DNA from: Phycisphaerae bacterium
Lineage (GTDB): Bacteria > Planctomycetota > Phycisphaerae > UBA1845 > Fen-1342
Direction of reading: 5' to 3'
NCBI GenBank assembly: GCA_028279405.1
Contig: JANQNU010000043.1
Span: 1 to 64,000, forward strand
DNA: 64,000 nucleotides
The stretch's first letter is position 1. Each line of letters starts with the position of its first letter. Below, in pieces: positions 1 through 11,126 of the stretch. Both the position numbers and the translations under genes were made by a program. Below the pieces are notes generated by a model. That model did no database searches. It was given only the letters and a program-made list of their open reading frames with translations, and was not told the origin of the DNA.

Positions 1-1575
<1,575 letters not shown>

Positions 1576-1767
1576 AGTATCAGTCACTCGGGCCGAAACC
1601 CGATGTGTACCGATTGTTAAGGGCTTCTCGTCCGTCTCTGCTCGACAGACGTGGAGCCGTGCCGGCCCTGGCGGGCCAGCACTACATGTAGTTGTAAGCC
1701 ATCTACGCACCATATGCAGAGATGCGCCGATGACCCACATCTTCTCGGCTTTCTTCCCACTGTGAAC

Positions 1768-1780
1768 TTGTCAAAGAGCA
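1768..1780 (-). promoter_or_regulatory. rrn leader boxA antitermination site
   Basis: Minus-strand sequence TGCTCTTTGACAA closely matches the E. coli rrn boxA core TGCTCTTTAACA. It sits about 190 nt upstream of the estimated 16S 5' end and directly after a hairpin, the boxB-boxA order of rrn operons. By family knowledge it should load NusB-S10 antitermination factors; that function is inferred. Confidence 0.85.
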
Positions 1781-1799
1781 CCCGGCTCTCGTAGCCGGG
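1781..1799 (-). promoter_or_regulatory. boxB-like hairpin of the rrn leader
   Basis: A perfect 7-bp stem, CCCGGCT/AGCCGGG, with a 5-nt loop lies immediately upstream of boxA on the minus strand. It falls at the predicted start of the transcript. Confidence 0.7.
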
Positions 1800-1805
1800 C
1801 CCAGC

Positions 1806-1833
1806 ATATTACCACCGCGAGGAGCGGATGCAA
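1806..1833 (-). promoter_or_regulatory. 16S rRNA operon promoter
   Basis: On the minus strand, -35 TTGCAT (1828-1833) and -10 TAATAT (1806-1811) are separated by 16 bp. Transcription would start near 1799, just before the boxB hairpin, giving a leader of about 220 nt. The position relative to boxB and boxA supports the call. Confidence 0.7.
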
Positions 1834-2174
1834 GACCCCAAACCGTAAAATCCGCGGGTTTGTCGCAAGTCGCCTCCACACAAATGGATACGCAACCACA
1901 CTTCCGCCCAATCGCCCCCGCTGACAACCGCACGAGCGACCGAAACCCATCAACATCACAAACCACCAACAGGGACCCGCAACAACATCTTGGATAACGA
2001 TCAACTCCCAACGCAATGAACGCAGGCTTTTATCGGCCGTCCCCACCTTGTCCCCATTCCTAAAATCACGATGGAAGGCGCGGGCCGATCCGTGCCAATC
2101 ACAACCGAGCGGCAACGTCGAATCCCCTTCCGACCAAGGGGCGACCGAACCGCTCCTCGCGAGGGAGATACGCC
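1834..2174. other. Intergenic region between divergent rrn and propeller gene
   Basis: About 340 bp between the rrn promoter (minus) and the next gene (plus). I see no convincing gene or second promoter. The only clear signal is the ribosome-binding site GAGGGAG at 2161-2167 before the GTG start at 2175. Confidence 0.6.
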
Positions 2175-4166
2175 GTGAAACGTTCGATCTCAGCGGCCGT
2201 CCTGTCTGGCGCACTCGTGTTGCTCGCCGGCGGCTGCCCCGGACCGCTCTTGCCGTTCCTGCCACCGCCGACCCCCGGCCCCGGCGGAGATAAGAGCGCG
2301 CCTCGACTCCAGCCGTTCGGTTCGCAGCAGGAGTTGGTCGACTACTACAAGAATCAGGTCAATCGCAGCGGACACTTCGACTTCCTCAGATTCCTCAACG
2401 AGCCCGCCGCGTTTGATACCGCAAACGAAAACGCCGGCGGCGATGACAGCGGCGACTTCTCCACGACCAACCTTCAGGAAGCCGGCGTCGATGAAAGCGA
2501 CGTCTTCAAGAGCGACGGACGCCACCTTTACATCGCGCAGCGTGATCATCTGCGGATCGTCGATACGCAAGGAGACGAGCTACGACTCGTCGGCTCGCTC
2601 GATGTCGATCGACACATCGATTCGATGTACCTCCGCGGCGACAAGCTGATCCTGCTCTCTCAAGACTATGGCTTCAACATCGCCGCCGTGGATGCATTGA
2701 TCTTCCCACCGTTCTATCCGCAGGCCAGCCTGCGCGTGATCGAAGTGGATATCTCGGACCGGGCTAATCCCGAGATCGCCGGCGACGTCGAGTTTGAGGG
2801 CAGCATGGCGACCTCGCGCCTGATCGACGATCGCCTGATCCTGGTGCTCACCATCCGACCCGAGGTGCAGCCGGCCAACGCGATCGAATTGGCCTTCATC
2901 GACATCGGCCAGATCATGCCGACCATGCGCGTCAACGGGACGACAACCGCGATCGCACCCTGGGATCGCTGGCTGCGTCCGGAAAGCCCTGACGGCTTCG
3001 ACATGACCGCCGTCGTCACGCTCGACGCCGACAACGTCGAGAATATGCTTGATTCCGTAGCAGTCATGGCCGGCGCTGGAACCGTCTACGCCTCGACCGA
3101 AGCGATCTACGTCACCGACACCAACGCCGATCCGGACGACAACTATCGCCAGCGCACCGCCATCCACAAGTTCGCCTTCGACGACGACGGTGTCGCACAA
3201 TACGTCGCCAGCGGATCGATCCCGGGGCGGCTGCTCAACCAGTTCTCGCTCAGCGAGAAGGACGGTATGCTCCGCGTCGCGACCCACATCAACGATATCG
3301 CGATCATCTTCGAAGACCTCGTCGACCTCCCGCTCGTCGACTTCGATGTCGCGACCGATTCGAACCGTACACAATCGCGCGAACCCAGCGGCCCCACCAA
3401 CGCCGTCTTCGTGCTCGACGAAGTCGACAGCAACCTCGACATCATCGGCGGCGTCGAGAACATCGCACCAAACGAACTGATCTACGCCGCTCGTTTCGTC
3501 GGCGATCGCGGATACCTGGTCACGTTCCGACGGATCGACCCGCTCTTCGTGATCGACTTCGCTGATCCGAACGCACCGGAGATCCTCGGCGAACTCAAGA
3601 TCCCTGGATTCAGCGACTATCTGCACCCCTTGGGCGAGACGCATCTCATCGGCGTTGGCCGCACGACTGAGGAAACGCCCTGGGGTGGCGTCATCCCAGC
3701 CGGCGTACAGCTCTCGCTCTTCGACGTTTCAGATCCCCACAACCCGACCGCCGTGCAGCAGATCGATCTCGGCGACGGCTGGTCAGACATCAACGGAACG
3801 CACAAGGCGTTCACGATGATCGAGCGCGACGACGAAAACCTGGTGATGGTACCGGCAGTCCTTCCGGGTCATCCAAACGGGCCGTTCGAAGGCGTGCTCG
3901 CGTTCGACGTGCAGCCCGCAACCGGGTTCGCCGAGAAGGGGCGAATCGCGGCCACGAGCACCTCCTTCTGGAATCAATGGCGCCGGGCCGCGATCATCGA
4001 CGACGCCGCATTCGCCCTCACCGACGGCGGCGTTCACGCCGTCAACTTGCCGGACTTCTCTGACATCGACGAGCTCATGTTCGAGGCGGTGCCGTTCGAT
4101 TTCGGACGATTCGGCGAGGATGTGGACGTCGGCGGGGACGCGTCCGAACCCAACGTCGGACAGTAA
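2175..4166 (+). CDS. Secreted beta-propeller domain lipoprotein (COG4880-like)
   Basis: 663 aa, starting with GTG 8 nt after GAGGGAG. The N-terminus is a lipoprotein signal (basic start, hydrophobic stretch, AGGC with Cys21), followed by a Pro/Gly-rich linker. From about residue 80 the protein matches the secreted C-terminal beta-propeller family: a TTNLQEAGVDESDVFKSDG block is the family hallmark, followed by repeated strands with RIVD and IDFADPNAPEI motifs typical of propeller blades. It is probably anchored to a membrane and exposed outside the cytoplasm. Substrate and role are unknown in this family. It stands alone, with a convergent gene downstream. Confidence 0.8.
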   Translation: MKRSISAAVLSGALVLLAGGCPGPLLPFLPPPTPGPGGDKSAPRLQPFGSQQELVDYYKNQVNRSGHFDFLRFLNEPAAFDTANENAGGDDSGDFSTTNLQEAGVDESDVFKSDGRHLYIAQRDHLRIVDTQGDELRLVGSLDVDRHIDSMYLRGDKLILLSQDYGFNIAAVDALIFPPFYPQASLRVIEVDISDRANPEIAGDVEFEGSMATSRLIDDRLILVLTIRPEVQPANAIELAFIDIGQIMPTMRVNGTTTAIAPWDRWLRPESPDGFDMTAVVTLDADNVENMLDSVAVMAGAGTVYASTEAIYVTDTNADPDDNYRQRTAIHKFAFDDDGVAQYVASGSIPGRLLNQFSLSEKDGMLRVATHINDIAIIFEDLVDLPLVDFDVATDSNRTQSREPSGPTNAVFVLDEVDSNLDIIGGVENIAPNELIYAARFVGDRGYLVTFRRIDPLFVIDFADPNAPEILGELKIPGFSDYLHPLGETHLIGVGRTTEETPWGGVIPAGVQLSLFDVSDPHNPTAVQQIDLGDGWSDINGTHKAFTMIERDDENLVMVPAVLPGHPNGPFEGVLAFDVQPATGFAEKGRIAATSTSFWNQWRRAAIIDDAAFALTDGGVHAVNLPDFSDIDELMFEAVPFDFGRFGEDVDVGGDASEPNVGQ

Positions 4167-4219
4167 CCGCCCCAACCTCAGCGTGCCCTGCCCTCCACCG
4201 GCGGGGCGCGCCGAGTGCC

Positions 4220-5062
4220 TTACAGCGGCTCGAACGCCCGGCCGCGTTCGATCTCATCGTGAAGCGCCTGCCCCGTCAGGACCAGAGCCACCGCGGTGCC
4301 CACCAGCACCCCGATACCGCCTGCCAGGAGCAGCGGCCCGAAACAGCCGCCGGGGATGCCGGCCGCTCGCAGGACGAGCCAGAAGCCGCCGAGGACCCAT
4401 GTGGCGCCCATCAGCATCCGCGCGAAGCCGCTTACCTCGTCCGTCGCCGTTCGACGCGTCAGCATCTGCAAATAGTTGAGCAGCAGCAGAGGAACGATCA
4501 TCAGCCCGAGCCCGGCCGCCACCATCCAGACAACCTCGCCAGCAAGCCGTCCCGCGGTCGGGCCGAGCACAACCGCCAAGGTGCTTGCAGGCGGCAGCAG
4601 CCACCACAGCCAAAGCCAGCGTCGCAACCGGTCGCGGGCTACCCGATTCTGAAACGCACTCCCCGGCTCGGCGGCGGTCAACATGCGAACGCCGAGGATC
4701 CCGCCACCTACGCCGACGAGCATCCCCACCATCACCAATCCCAGTCGCAACAGCTGTTGGGTAGCGACCTCGAACGGCAAGAGTGACTGCCCGACCAGGC
4801 AGATGAATACCGTCGCCGCGCTCAGGACGAGCAGCCGTGTACCGCTTCGAAAACCGACAAGCCACCCGCGATAGACCTGTTGCAGGTGCTCACGTGTCAG
4901 CGAATGGGCCACCGGCTCGCGACACTGCGGGCACCCGCCGGCAATACGAACCCCACTCAGATCCGTACCGCATTCAATGCAGACCAGCGGCGCCGAATCG
5001 GAAGCAGCCGGCGGATTGGCGTTGTCGGCATCCACGGACCGCTCACTCGATGCCAAGGTCAC
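4220..5062 (-). CDS. Zinc-ribbon multi-pass membrane protein, unknown function
   Basis: 280 aa. An N-terminal zinc ribbon (Cys28, Cys31, Cys44, Cys47 in CIECGTDL and CPQC) precedes four to six hydrophobic segments, the last around residues 235-262. This layout, a ribbon plus a membrane domain, is common among uncharacterised planctomycete proteins. The start overlaps the end of the upstream eIF-2B-like gene by 20 bp, so the two are probably cotranscribed and translationally coupled. No catalytic motif was recognised. Confidence 0.75.
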   Translation of the reverse strand: MTLASSERSVDADNANPPAASDSAPLVCIECGTDLSGVRIAGGCPQCREPVAHSLTREHLQQVYRGWLVGFRSGTRLLVLSAATVFICLVGQSLLPFEVATQQLLRLGLVMVGMLVGVGGGILGVRMLTAAEPGSAFQNRVARDRLRRWLWLWWLLPPASTLAVVLGPTAGRLAGEVVWMVAAGLGLMIVPLLLLNYLQMLTRRTATDEVSGFARMLMGATWVLGGFWLVLRAAGIPGGCFGPLLLAGGIGVLVGTAVALVLTGQALHDEIERGRAFEPL

Positions 5063-5999
5063 GTTCGAGGCTGACGATCAGCTCCTCGGTGGCCTGAAAA
5101 ACTTCACGTTCCGCCTCATACACTTCGCGCGTCTTCTCCGCGTCCAGCACGCCCTCCTCGGTGATGATGCCGGCGATCGAACTCAGCGGAACGGGATCGT
5201 GCGAGAAGACCTGCTTTCGGAATCGCAGATCGCCGATGGACTTCTCGCGCTCTTCGCGATACGCCGTCTCGGTCTCTTCCGTCCAATAGCTCCATTTGTT
5301 CGTGGTCAGAATCACGTAGGTTGGAATGCCGGCTGACCGCAGGTGCTCGATCAGGTTCGCCGACCCCGGCGAGAGAACGATCCGCTCGTCCAACGTGATC
5401 GTCAGCCCGGCGAACAAGGCACAACTCAACTCGTGTGCCATATGCGAGAGGGAATACTCCGAAACGACGGTATAGTCGTACGACGCCGACTGGAGCGCGC
5501 GCAGGATCCCGCGCGTCCGGACTTCCTGCTGCTGAGCGACGATCACGCGCGGCTTGCGACGAATCTCCGCCAGGTGCCGCAGCAGCATCTCGAGCGTCGT
5601 ACTGTAAGAGTGCAGCAGTAGCGTCTGCGGCTCGACGAACAAGCCGGCGGCCACGCGCGCCACCTGCTGCCGACGATCGGTGCGGGCCTGGGTCAGGTCC
5701 TGGAGAAACCGCAACACGTCATCCTGCGTCGCATTCGGCGATTGGTGTACATGCAACAATAGCTTCTGGATATCGAGGATGATGCTGGCGACCCGCGGCC
5801 GCATCTCGAGCAGCACGTCATGCAACAGCAGCAGCTCACGCAGCAACCCCTCGCGCGACGCATCACCCTCGTACTCCTGCACCGCGCGGGCGATCGCGCC
5901 GGCAACGTCGGTGGCGATCGCGTCCGAGCCGCCTTCGCGATCGAGCACGAGCAGTTGCCGATTGACGGTTTCGACCAGTTCGCGGTCAATGGCGCTCAT
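5043..5999 (-). CDS. eIF-2B alpha/MtnA-like (NagB/RpiA fold) protein
   Basis: 318 aa. The start is taken as the ATG at 5999, preceded by AGGGG; a longer reading frame upstream has non-protein-like composition and overlaps the permease gene. The N-terminal half is helical. The C-terminal half resembles IF-2B/MtnA Rossmann domains: a VVSEYSLSHMAHE segment, an LSPGSANLIEHLRSAGIP segment, and an ending like DPVPLSSIAGIITEEG that matches the family's 'P..I..IITE.G' block. Archaeal and bacterial members include ribose-1,5-bisphosphate isomerases and methylthioribose-1-phosphate isomerases; I cannot assign a substrate. It lies 14 bp downstream of the permease gene. Confidence 0.6.
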   Translation of the reverse strand: MSAIDRELVETVNRQLLVLDREGGSDAIATDVAGAIARAVQEYEGDASREGLLRELLLLHDVLLEMRPRVASIILDIQKLLLHVHQSPNATQDDVLRFLQDLTQARTDRRQQVARVAAGLFVEPQTLLLHSYSTTLEMLLRHLAEIRRKPRVIVAQQQEVRTRGILRALQSASYDYTVVSEYSLSHMAHELSCALFAGLTITLDERIVLSPGSANLIEHLRSAGIPTYVILTTNKWSYWTEETETAYREEREKSIGDLRFRKQVFSHDPVPLSSIAGIITEEGVLDAEKTREVYEAEREVFQATEELIVSLERDLGIE

Positions 6000-6013
6000 C
6001 GCAACCCCTGGAA

Positions 6014-7336
6014 CTACAGCCAATAGAGAAACGTCAGGTAGATCATCGACACCACAATCGTAATCGCCGTGGTAGGCGCCGAGATCCGCGCAAACTCGAC
6101 AAAGCTGATGTGAACCCCTTCTCGCTTGGCCAGACCGCAGGACACGACGTTGGCCGACGCGCCGATCATCGTCGCGTTGCCGCCAAAGCAGGCGCCCATC
6201 ACCAGGGCCCACCAGAGGAGATGGCTGTTCTCGACATTCTGGTACGGGCCGCCTTCACCAAGAAGCCCCGTCAGAACGGGAATCATCACCGCCACGAACG
6301 GGATGTTGTCGACGATCCCCGACAGGATCGCCGACGCCCACAACACGATCATCAGCAGGACCCACAGGTTGTCGGTCATCGAAACCAGTCCGTGCGAAAT
6401 CGTCTCGAGCAGATGCACCTCCTCCGCGGCGCCGACGATCACGAACAGGCCGGCGAAGAACAGCAGTGTCGTCCACTCCACATGTTGCATGAGGTGATGC
6501 AGGTCCAGCCGACGGTGAAAGACCGCCAGCATCAACACCGCGCCCGCCATCGCAATCACCGCCGGCTCGATGTGTGTGACGCCGTGCGTGAAGAAGCCCA
6601 GCAGGACCAGTAGCCCGATGATCGACGAACCGAGCGTGACATCCTGGGGAATCTTCAGGCTTGCAGCCTGCCGCTGCACCCGCTCGAGCATCAAGCTGCT
6701 GGCAAACAACCAGCCGAAGTGCGTGCTGCGCGACTGGATATGGGTTGCAAAGCACCGCCGCATGAACCAAACGGCACCCACCGCGGAGATGACCACCGGT
6801 ACCAGCATGTACTTTGGAAAATCGAGGAAAGTGATCGAATCCACCTTGGATCCGACCAGAATATTGGGCGGATCGCCGATCAGGGTGGCAGCGCCGCCGA
6901 TATTCGACAGGAAGATGATCGTCAGAATGAACGGCTTGGGGGCCAGTCCGATCCCACGCGTAATCGTAATCACCAGCGGGATAATGATGAGCACGGTGGT
7001 GACGTTGTCCAGGAACGCAGAAAAGACCGCTGATGCCGCTCCGAAAACGATGAAGATCAACACCGGACTGCCGCGCGTCAGCAGCGCGAGACGCAGCGCG
7101 ATCCACTCGAAAAGGTGCAGTTCCTGGAGACAAGCGACCATCAGCATCATGCCGAGCAGCAGCCCGATCGTCTTGAAGTCGATCGCATGCATGGCGTGAT
7201 CGAACTCGATCAGGTGAGCGACAATAACGAAGATCGCCCCACCGATAGCGATAACCGCCTTGTCGACCTTCTCCATGATGATCCCGGCGAACACGACCAC
7301 AAAAAGGCCGAGAACCATCCACTCGTGGGTGCTCAT
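6014..7336 (-). CDS. ArsB/NhaD-type ion permease (SLC13-like superfamily)
   Basis: 440 aa with about eleven hydrophobic segments. The block SNIGGAATLIGDPPNILVG (around residue 145) is the signature of the ArsB/NhaD permease family, and a second half-repeat carries GGNATMIGASANVV near the C-terminus, as expected for the inverted two-repeat fold. Members export arsenite or exchange Na+ for H+. No ars genes are nearby, so Na+/H+ antiport (NhaD-like) is the more likely role, but this is inference. First gene of a three-gene minus-strand group. Confidence 0.8.
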   Translation of the reverse strand: MSTHEWMVLGLFVVVFAGIIMEKVDKAVIAIGGAIFVIVAHLIEFDHAMHAIDFKTIGLLLGMMLMVACLQELHLFEWIALRLALLTRGSPVLIFIVFGAASAVFSAFLDNVTTVLIIIPLVITITRGIGLAPKPFILTIIFLSNIGGAATLIGDPPNILVGSKVDSITFLDFPKYMLVPVVISAVGAVWFMRRCFATHIQSRSTHFGWLFASSLMLERVQRQAASLKIPQDVTLGSSIIGLLVLLGFFTHGVTHIEPAVIAMAGAVLMLAVFHRRLDLHHLMQHVEWTTLLFFAGLFVIVGAAEEVHLLETISHGLVSMTDNLWVLLMIVLWASAILSGIVDNIPFVAVMIPVLTGLLGEGGPYQNVENSHLLWWALVMGACFGGNATMIGASANVVSCGLAKREGVHISFVEFARISAPTTAITIVVSMIYLTFLYWL

Positions 7337-7590
7337 TGACTTCCTTTCACGGAGCGTCCGCGCCGACGGGGTCGCCCCGGCCTCGTCGCCGGGCGGAAAA
7401 CGCGATTTCTACGCCCAGCCGGTCCGTTACACAAGTCGGATCCGGCTATCGGCCCCTCCGGGCCCGACGCCCCCCTCGAACGCCACCCGCCCAATGCTCC
7501 CATCGGCGGCAGGCACGGCGGAACCCGAGCCCGTTCCGGCCACCGCCCCGGCCCCGGGGCTCCCTTTCATTCAGACTGGGCGGGATCGGT
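7337..7590. other. Divergent intergenic region upstream of rplK
   Basis: GC-rich spacer between the permease start and the ribosomal-protein promoter. I see no gene. secE, nusG and a tRNA, which often precede rplK, are absent here. Confidence 0.6.
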
Positions 7591-7618
7591 TTGCAAATTG
7601 TGATGGGTCTGGTACACT
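7591..7618 (+). promoter_or_regulatory. Promoter of the rplKAJL cluster
   Basis: -35 TTGCAA (7591-7596) and -10 TACACT (7613-7618) are spaced 16 bp apart, giving a leader of about 75 nt before rplK. It is the best sigma-70-like match in the spacer. Confidence 0.5.
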
Positions 7619-7699
7619 CCCGGATTCCTTGACGGTCGCCGGGCCGGGCAGCTCGGCGGCGGGCACAGTCATCAGGTTAGCGAACGGCAGGATTGAACC

Positions 7700-8146
<447 letters not shown>

Positions 8147-8218
8147 CGGCACGGTTCGCGTTCGTCGACGAAGACAACTGGAAGGTCGGACCACGGGCCG
8201 AAATAGTGGGAGCATATA

Positions 8219-8917
8219 ATGCGAGGCCGTAGCAGACGGTACAACGACAGTTTCAAAGTGCGCCCGAGCGCTGCGCAGCCGCTCGACGACGCCATCAAAT
8301 CCATGAAGAACTTCAAGAAGACCAAGTTCGACCAGAGCGTGGACTTGGTCTGCAACCTGGGCATCGACCCCCGGCAAGCGGATCAGATGATCCGCGGCTC
8401 GGTCAGCATGCCCAAGGGCATCGGCAAGACCAAGCGGGTCATCGCCTTCTGCAACGACAACGACGCGGAGGGCTGCAAGCAGGCGGGTGCCATCGAGGCA
8501 GGCGGCGACGAACTCGTCGAGAAGGTGACCGGCGGCTGGATGGACTTCGACGTCGCGATCGCCCACCCGTCGCTGATGGGCAAGGTCGGCAAGCTCGGAC
8601 GCGTCCTGGGACCGCAGGGCAAGATGCCCTCGCCCAAGAGCGGCACGGTCACGCCGAACGTGGTCGACGCCGTCCGTGAGTTTGCGGCGGGCAAGGTCGA
8701 GTTCCGCAACGACAACGGCGGCAACGTCCACGCCATCGTCGGCAAGCTGAGTTTTGCCGACGGCGACTTGAAGGAGAACATCATCGCCTTCGTCGATCAC
8801 ATCCGCCGGATGAAGCCGACTGCGGCGAAAGGCACATACATCAAGAAAGTCTGCATCAGCGGAACCATGACGCCCTCGGTCGAGGTCGCTACAAATGCCG
8901 CAGGCGGGGTGGAGTAA
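8219..8917 (+). CDS. rplA: 50S ribosomal protein L1
   Basis: 232 aa, the normal length. Family blocks are visible: RSRRYNDS at the start, DLVCNLGIDPRQADQMIRG, then VGKLGRVLGPQGKMPSPKSGTV around residue 122. L1 binds 23S rRNA at the mobile stalk by the E site and in many bacteria represses its own mRNA. It is separated from rplK by 72 bp, which could hold an L1 target in the mRNA, though I could not identify one. A TATAAT overlaps the start codon but has no -35. Confidence 0.98.
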   Translation: MRGRSRRYNDSFKVRPSAAQPLDDAIKSMKNFKKTKFDQSVDLVCNLGIDPRQADQMIRGSVSMPKGIGKTKRVIAFCNDNDAEGCKQAGAIEAGGDELVEKVTGGWMDFDVAIAHPSLMGKVGKLGRVLGPQGKMPSPKSGTVTPNVVDAVREFAAGKVEFRNDNGGNVHAIVGKLSFADGDLKENIIAFVDHIRRMKPTAAKGTYIKKVCISGTMTPSVEVATNAAGGVE

Positions 8918-8920
8918 GCC

Positions 8921-9469
8921 ATGAGCAAGCTCGTCAAGGAAATGGTCACGGAGCAGCTTCGAACGCGCTACGCCGACGTGGAAAGCGCGGTCTGGGTCGA
9001 GGTGGTCGGGGTTGACGGCAACACCACCAATGCGATGCGGCGCGACCTGAACGAAAAGTCGATGCGGATCGAGGTCATCAAGAATTCGCTGCTGCGCCGC
9101 GCGGTCGGCGAAGGCCCGCTCGCCCCCCTGGCCGCGGCGATGTGCGGCCCGGCGGCACTGGTCACCGGCGGCGAGTCGGCGATCGATGCTGCTAAGGCGA
9201 TCGAAGAGTGGATCGGCAAGCTGCAGGACAAAGTTCGTTTGCGCGGCGCGTTGCTCGAGGGCGAATACCTCGACGAATCGCGCGTCGCCGGCCTGGCGAA
9301 GATGCCGACCAAACGCGACCTGCAGGCCAAGGTCGTCGGCTGCTTCCTTTCGCCGGGCAGCAACCTGGCAGGCGCCATGCTCGCGGGAGGCGGCAACATC
9401 GCCGGCTGCCTGAAGGCCATGATCGAGAAGCTCGAAGACGGCGAGACCATCGAACGCAAGAGTGCGTAA
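8921..9469 (+). CDS. rplJ: 50S ribosomal protein L10
   Basis: 182 aa, 3 bp after rplA, with GGAG before the ATG. Shows the L10 pattern: an N-terminal MSKLVKEMVTEQL helix, a KNSLLRRAVGEGPL block, and a helical C-terminus that should carry the L7/L12 dimers. It forms the base of the ribosomal stalk on which translation factors act. Confidence 0.95.
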   Translation: MSKLVKEMVTEQLRTRYADVESAVWVEVVGVDGNTTNAMRRDLNEKSMRIEVIKNSLLRRAVGEGPLAPLAAAMCGPAALVTGGESAIDAAKAIEEWIGKLQDKVRLRGALLEGEYLDESRVAGLAKMPTKRDLQAKVVGCFLSPGSNLAGAMLAGGGNIAGCLKAMIEKLEDGETIERKSA

Positions 9470-9517
9470 CGAGAGGATATTCCGTCGATTGCCCGACTGC
9501 TCCGCGCAGGGATTAAA

Positions 9518-9536
9518 AGAGACCAACGGGGTCTCT
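9518..9536 (+). promoter_or_regulatory. Stem-loop in the rplJ-rplL spacer
   Basis: Perfect 7-bp inverted repeat AGAGACC/GGTCTCT with a 5-nt loop, not followed by a T run, so not a classical terminator. It may be a processing or attenuation site that adjusts the excess of L7/L12 over L10. Function is inferred from position. Confidence 0.5.
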
Positions 9537-9591
9537 GCTATCGGGATCGGCGAAACCGGCGGCGGTGCCGCCACTTTCCGAGGAGTTCGAA

Positions 9592-10014
9592 ATGTCTGAA
9601 GAAGCCACCGCCACCGCGACCAAGGAATTCGACGGGGCCATCAAGGATCTGGGGGACAAGATCGTCGGCCTCTCGCTGCTCCAGGCGAAGGACCTGGCCG
9701 ACTATCTCAAGGAAGAATACGGCATCGAGCCGGCCGCGGGTGGTGCCGCCGTGATGATGGCGCCAACCGGCGGCGGCGGCGGCGAAGCGGCCGAAGAAAA
9801 GACCGAGTTCGACGTCATCATCACCGGTGCCGGCGACAAGAAGCTGCAGGTCATCAAGGTCGTCCGCGCGGCGCGCAGCGACCTCGGCCTCAAGGAAGCC
9901 AAGGAGCTGGTCGACACGGCACCGAAGCCGCTGCTCGAGGCCGTCAGCAAGGAAGACGCCGAGAAGTGGAAGAAGGAGCTGGAGACCGCGGGCGCGAGCG
10001 TCGAAATCAAGTAG
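9592..10014 (+). CDS. rplL: 50S ribosomal protein L7/L12
   Basis: 140 aa from the ATG at 9592, which follows GAGGA; a longer frame starting at 9565 lacks a ribosome-binding site. An N-terminal dimerisation helix, an Ala/Gly-rich hinge around residues 45-65 and the C-terminal factor-binding domain ([21 protein letters not shown]) are clear. It is somewhat longer than the usual 120-130 aa, with an extended N-terminus. It is the acidic stalk protein recruiting elongation and release factors. Confidence 0.97.
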   Translation: MSEEATATATKEFDGAIKDLGDKIVGLSLLQAKDLADYLKEEYGIEPAAGGAAVMMAPTGGGGGEAAEEKTEFDVIITGAGDKKLQVIKVVRAARSDLGLKEAKELVDTAPKPLLEAVSKEDAEKWKKELETAGASVEIK

Positions 10015-10049
10015 ACGCCGCTCCTGTTGGCTGCATCGAGATGCACGAG

Positions 10050-10082
10050 AACGCCCGTTGCCGATTGGCCGCGGGCGTTTTT
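10050..10082 (+). terminator. Rho-independent terminator after rplL
   Basis: Stem AACGCCCG/CGGGCGTT (10050-10057, 10072-10079) with a T run at 10078-10082. It closes the ribosomal-protein cluster; rpoB does not follow. Confidence 0.85.
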
Positions 10083-10323
10083 CGTTGCCCAAGAGCCAGA
10101 TGCGTGCCCCTCCCGCGACACGACACCGAGATTCCATCACAACTGGGCTGTTTCCACACGGTTGTTGGGTCGCGGACTGAGTCTCGGTGCTCCGGCGTCT
10201 CGGCGACTCTGAGTGGTTGATCGGTATCGAACGCGGCTACTCCGTCCGAGCTGGCGACAGCGACGGCAAGCGGCAACGAGGTTGTTCCCACGACTGACGA
10301 TTGACGATCTCCAGGAGGCGCCG

Positions 10324-10719
10324 GTGACGACTCCCGCAAACAATCAGATCTGCCTGATCTTCCTTCTCTCGGATTTCGAAGAGAGCCCCGACGAGATAAC
10401 GAAGTTGTTGGGCATTACACCAACCTCCGTCACCAAAGCGGGGACCGCTCGACGTCGACATACAGTGACTGCCAATTCCTGGTCGCTCGAAGCCGATGCG
10501 AGTGATCGGAGCCTCGACGAACACTTTCAGACGGTCTTCGCAATGCTCGAACCGTGCTGGCCAGCGTACATGAGGCTCGCCAAGGCAAACTCGCTCGAGA
10601 TCATCTGTCAGCTTTGGCGAGAGGACGAGAATCGGCCAGTGCCGGAGCTTTTTCTGTCTCGGGTCATTCTTGATCGGATGAGTGAGATAGACGCTGAGTT
10701 TGGCATCGAGGTGTACTAA
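10324..10719 (+). CDS. DUF4279-like protein
   Basis: 131 aa from a GTG at 10324, chosen because AGGAGG lies at 10313-10318, 5 nt upstream. The sequence pattern SDFEESPDEITKLLGITPT followed by a W-S-L-E segment and a helical 'EHFQTVFAMLEP' stretch matches the DUF4279 family, whose members are often found near immunity or toxin-related genes but have no proven function. No neighbour supports a role. It sits at the edge of the gene-poor block. Confidence 0.6.
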   Translation: MTTPANNQICLIFLLSDFEESPDEITKLLGITPTSVTKAGTARRRHTVTANSWSLEADASDRSLDEHFQTVFAMLEPCWPAYMRLAKANSLEIICQLWREDENRPVPELFLSRVILDRMSEIDAEFGIEVY

Positions 10720-11062
10720 GCCTGATAGGCAATCAAGGGATACGCGGAGCTGAGTCTTACGGTCGCCGAGTTGGATGATGCCCGACGATGCCCCCGATTT
10801 GGACCCAACCTGGGAGTCGGGCGCACTCAAAACGCCTGCCCCCCTGCTTCCGAGCTGAAGTTCGGCGTGTGCTGTCTTTTGAAGCGGAGACACTCTTCGC
10901 AGCGATGGTCACCATATCCGAGGATCCCAGAACAGATTGGCGCGATGCGGGTCGATCTACACGTTGCCTGAGCTCGCAACCGATGGATGGTCGATCGGAG
11001 CGGGTGTCCATTGCCCTAGTGGTCCCATCACGAATGCTCCCTCACATCGATGATGCCCACCA

Positions 11063-11126
11063 AGGGGTGGCGCGGCCGCGCCGGGAGACACGACCGCGCC
11101 TAGGGTAAGGGAGGATCGTCGGGGAT
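11063..11126 (+). repeat. Diverged direct repeat, copy 1
   Basis: Begins AAGGGGTGGCGCGGCCGCGC and aligns by eye to 11497-11566. Each copy contains two GCGCG(A/G)CCGCGC-like half elements around a GAGAC core, so it could form an imperfect hairpin, and ends with GGGAGGATCGTCG or a close variant. Confidence 0.5.

Noticed and set aside
8215-8220. Perfect TATAAT overlapping the rplA start codon
   Set aside because: No -35 element at the right distance; most likely chance.
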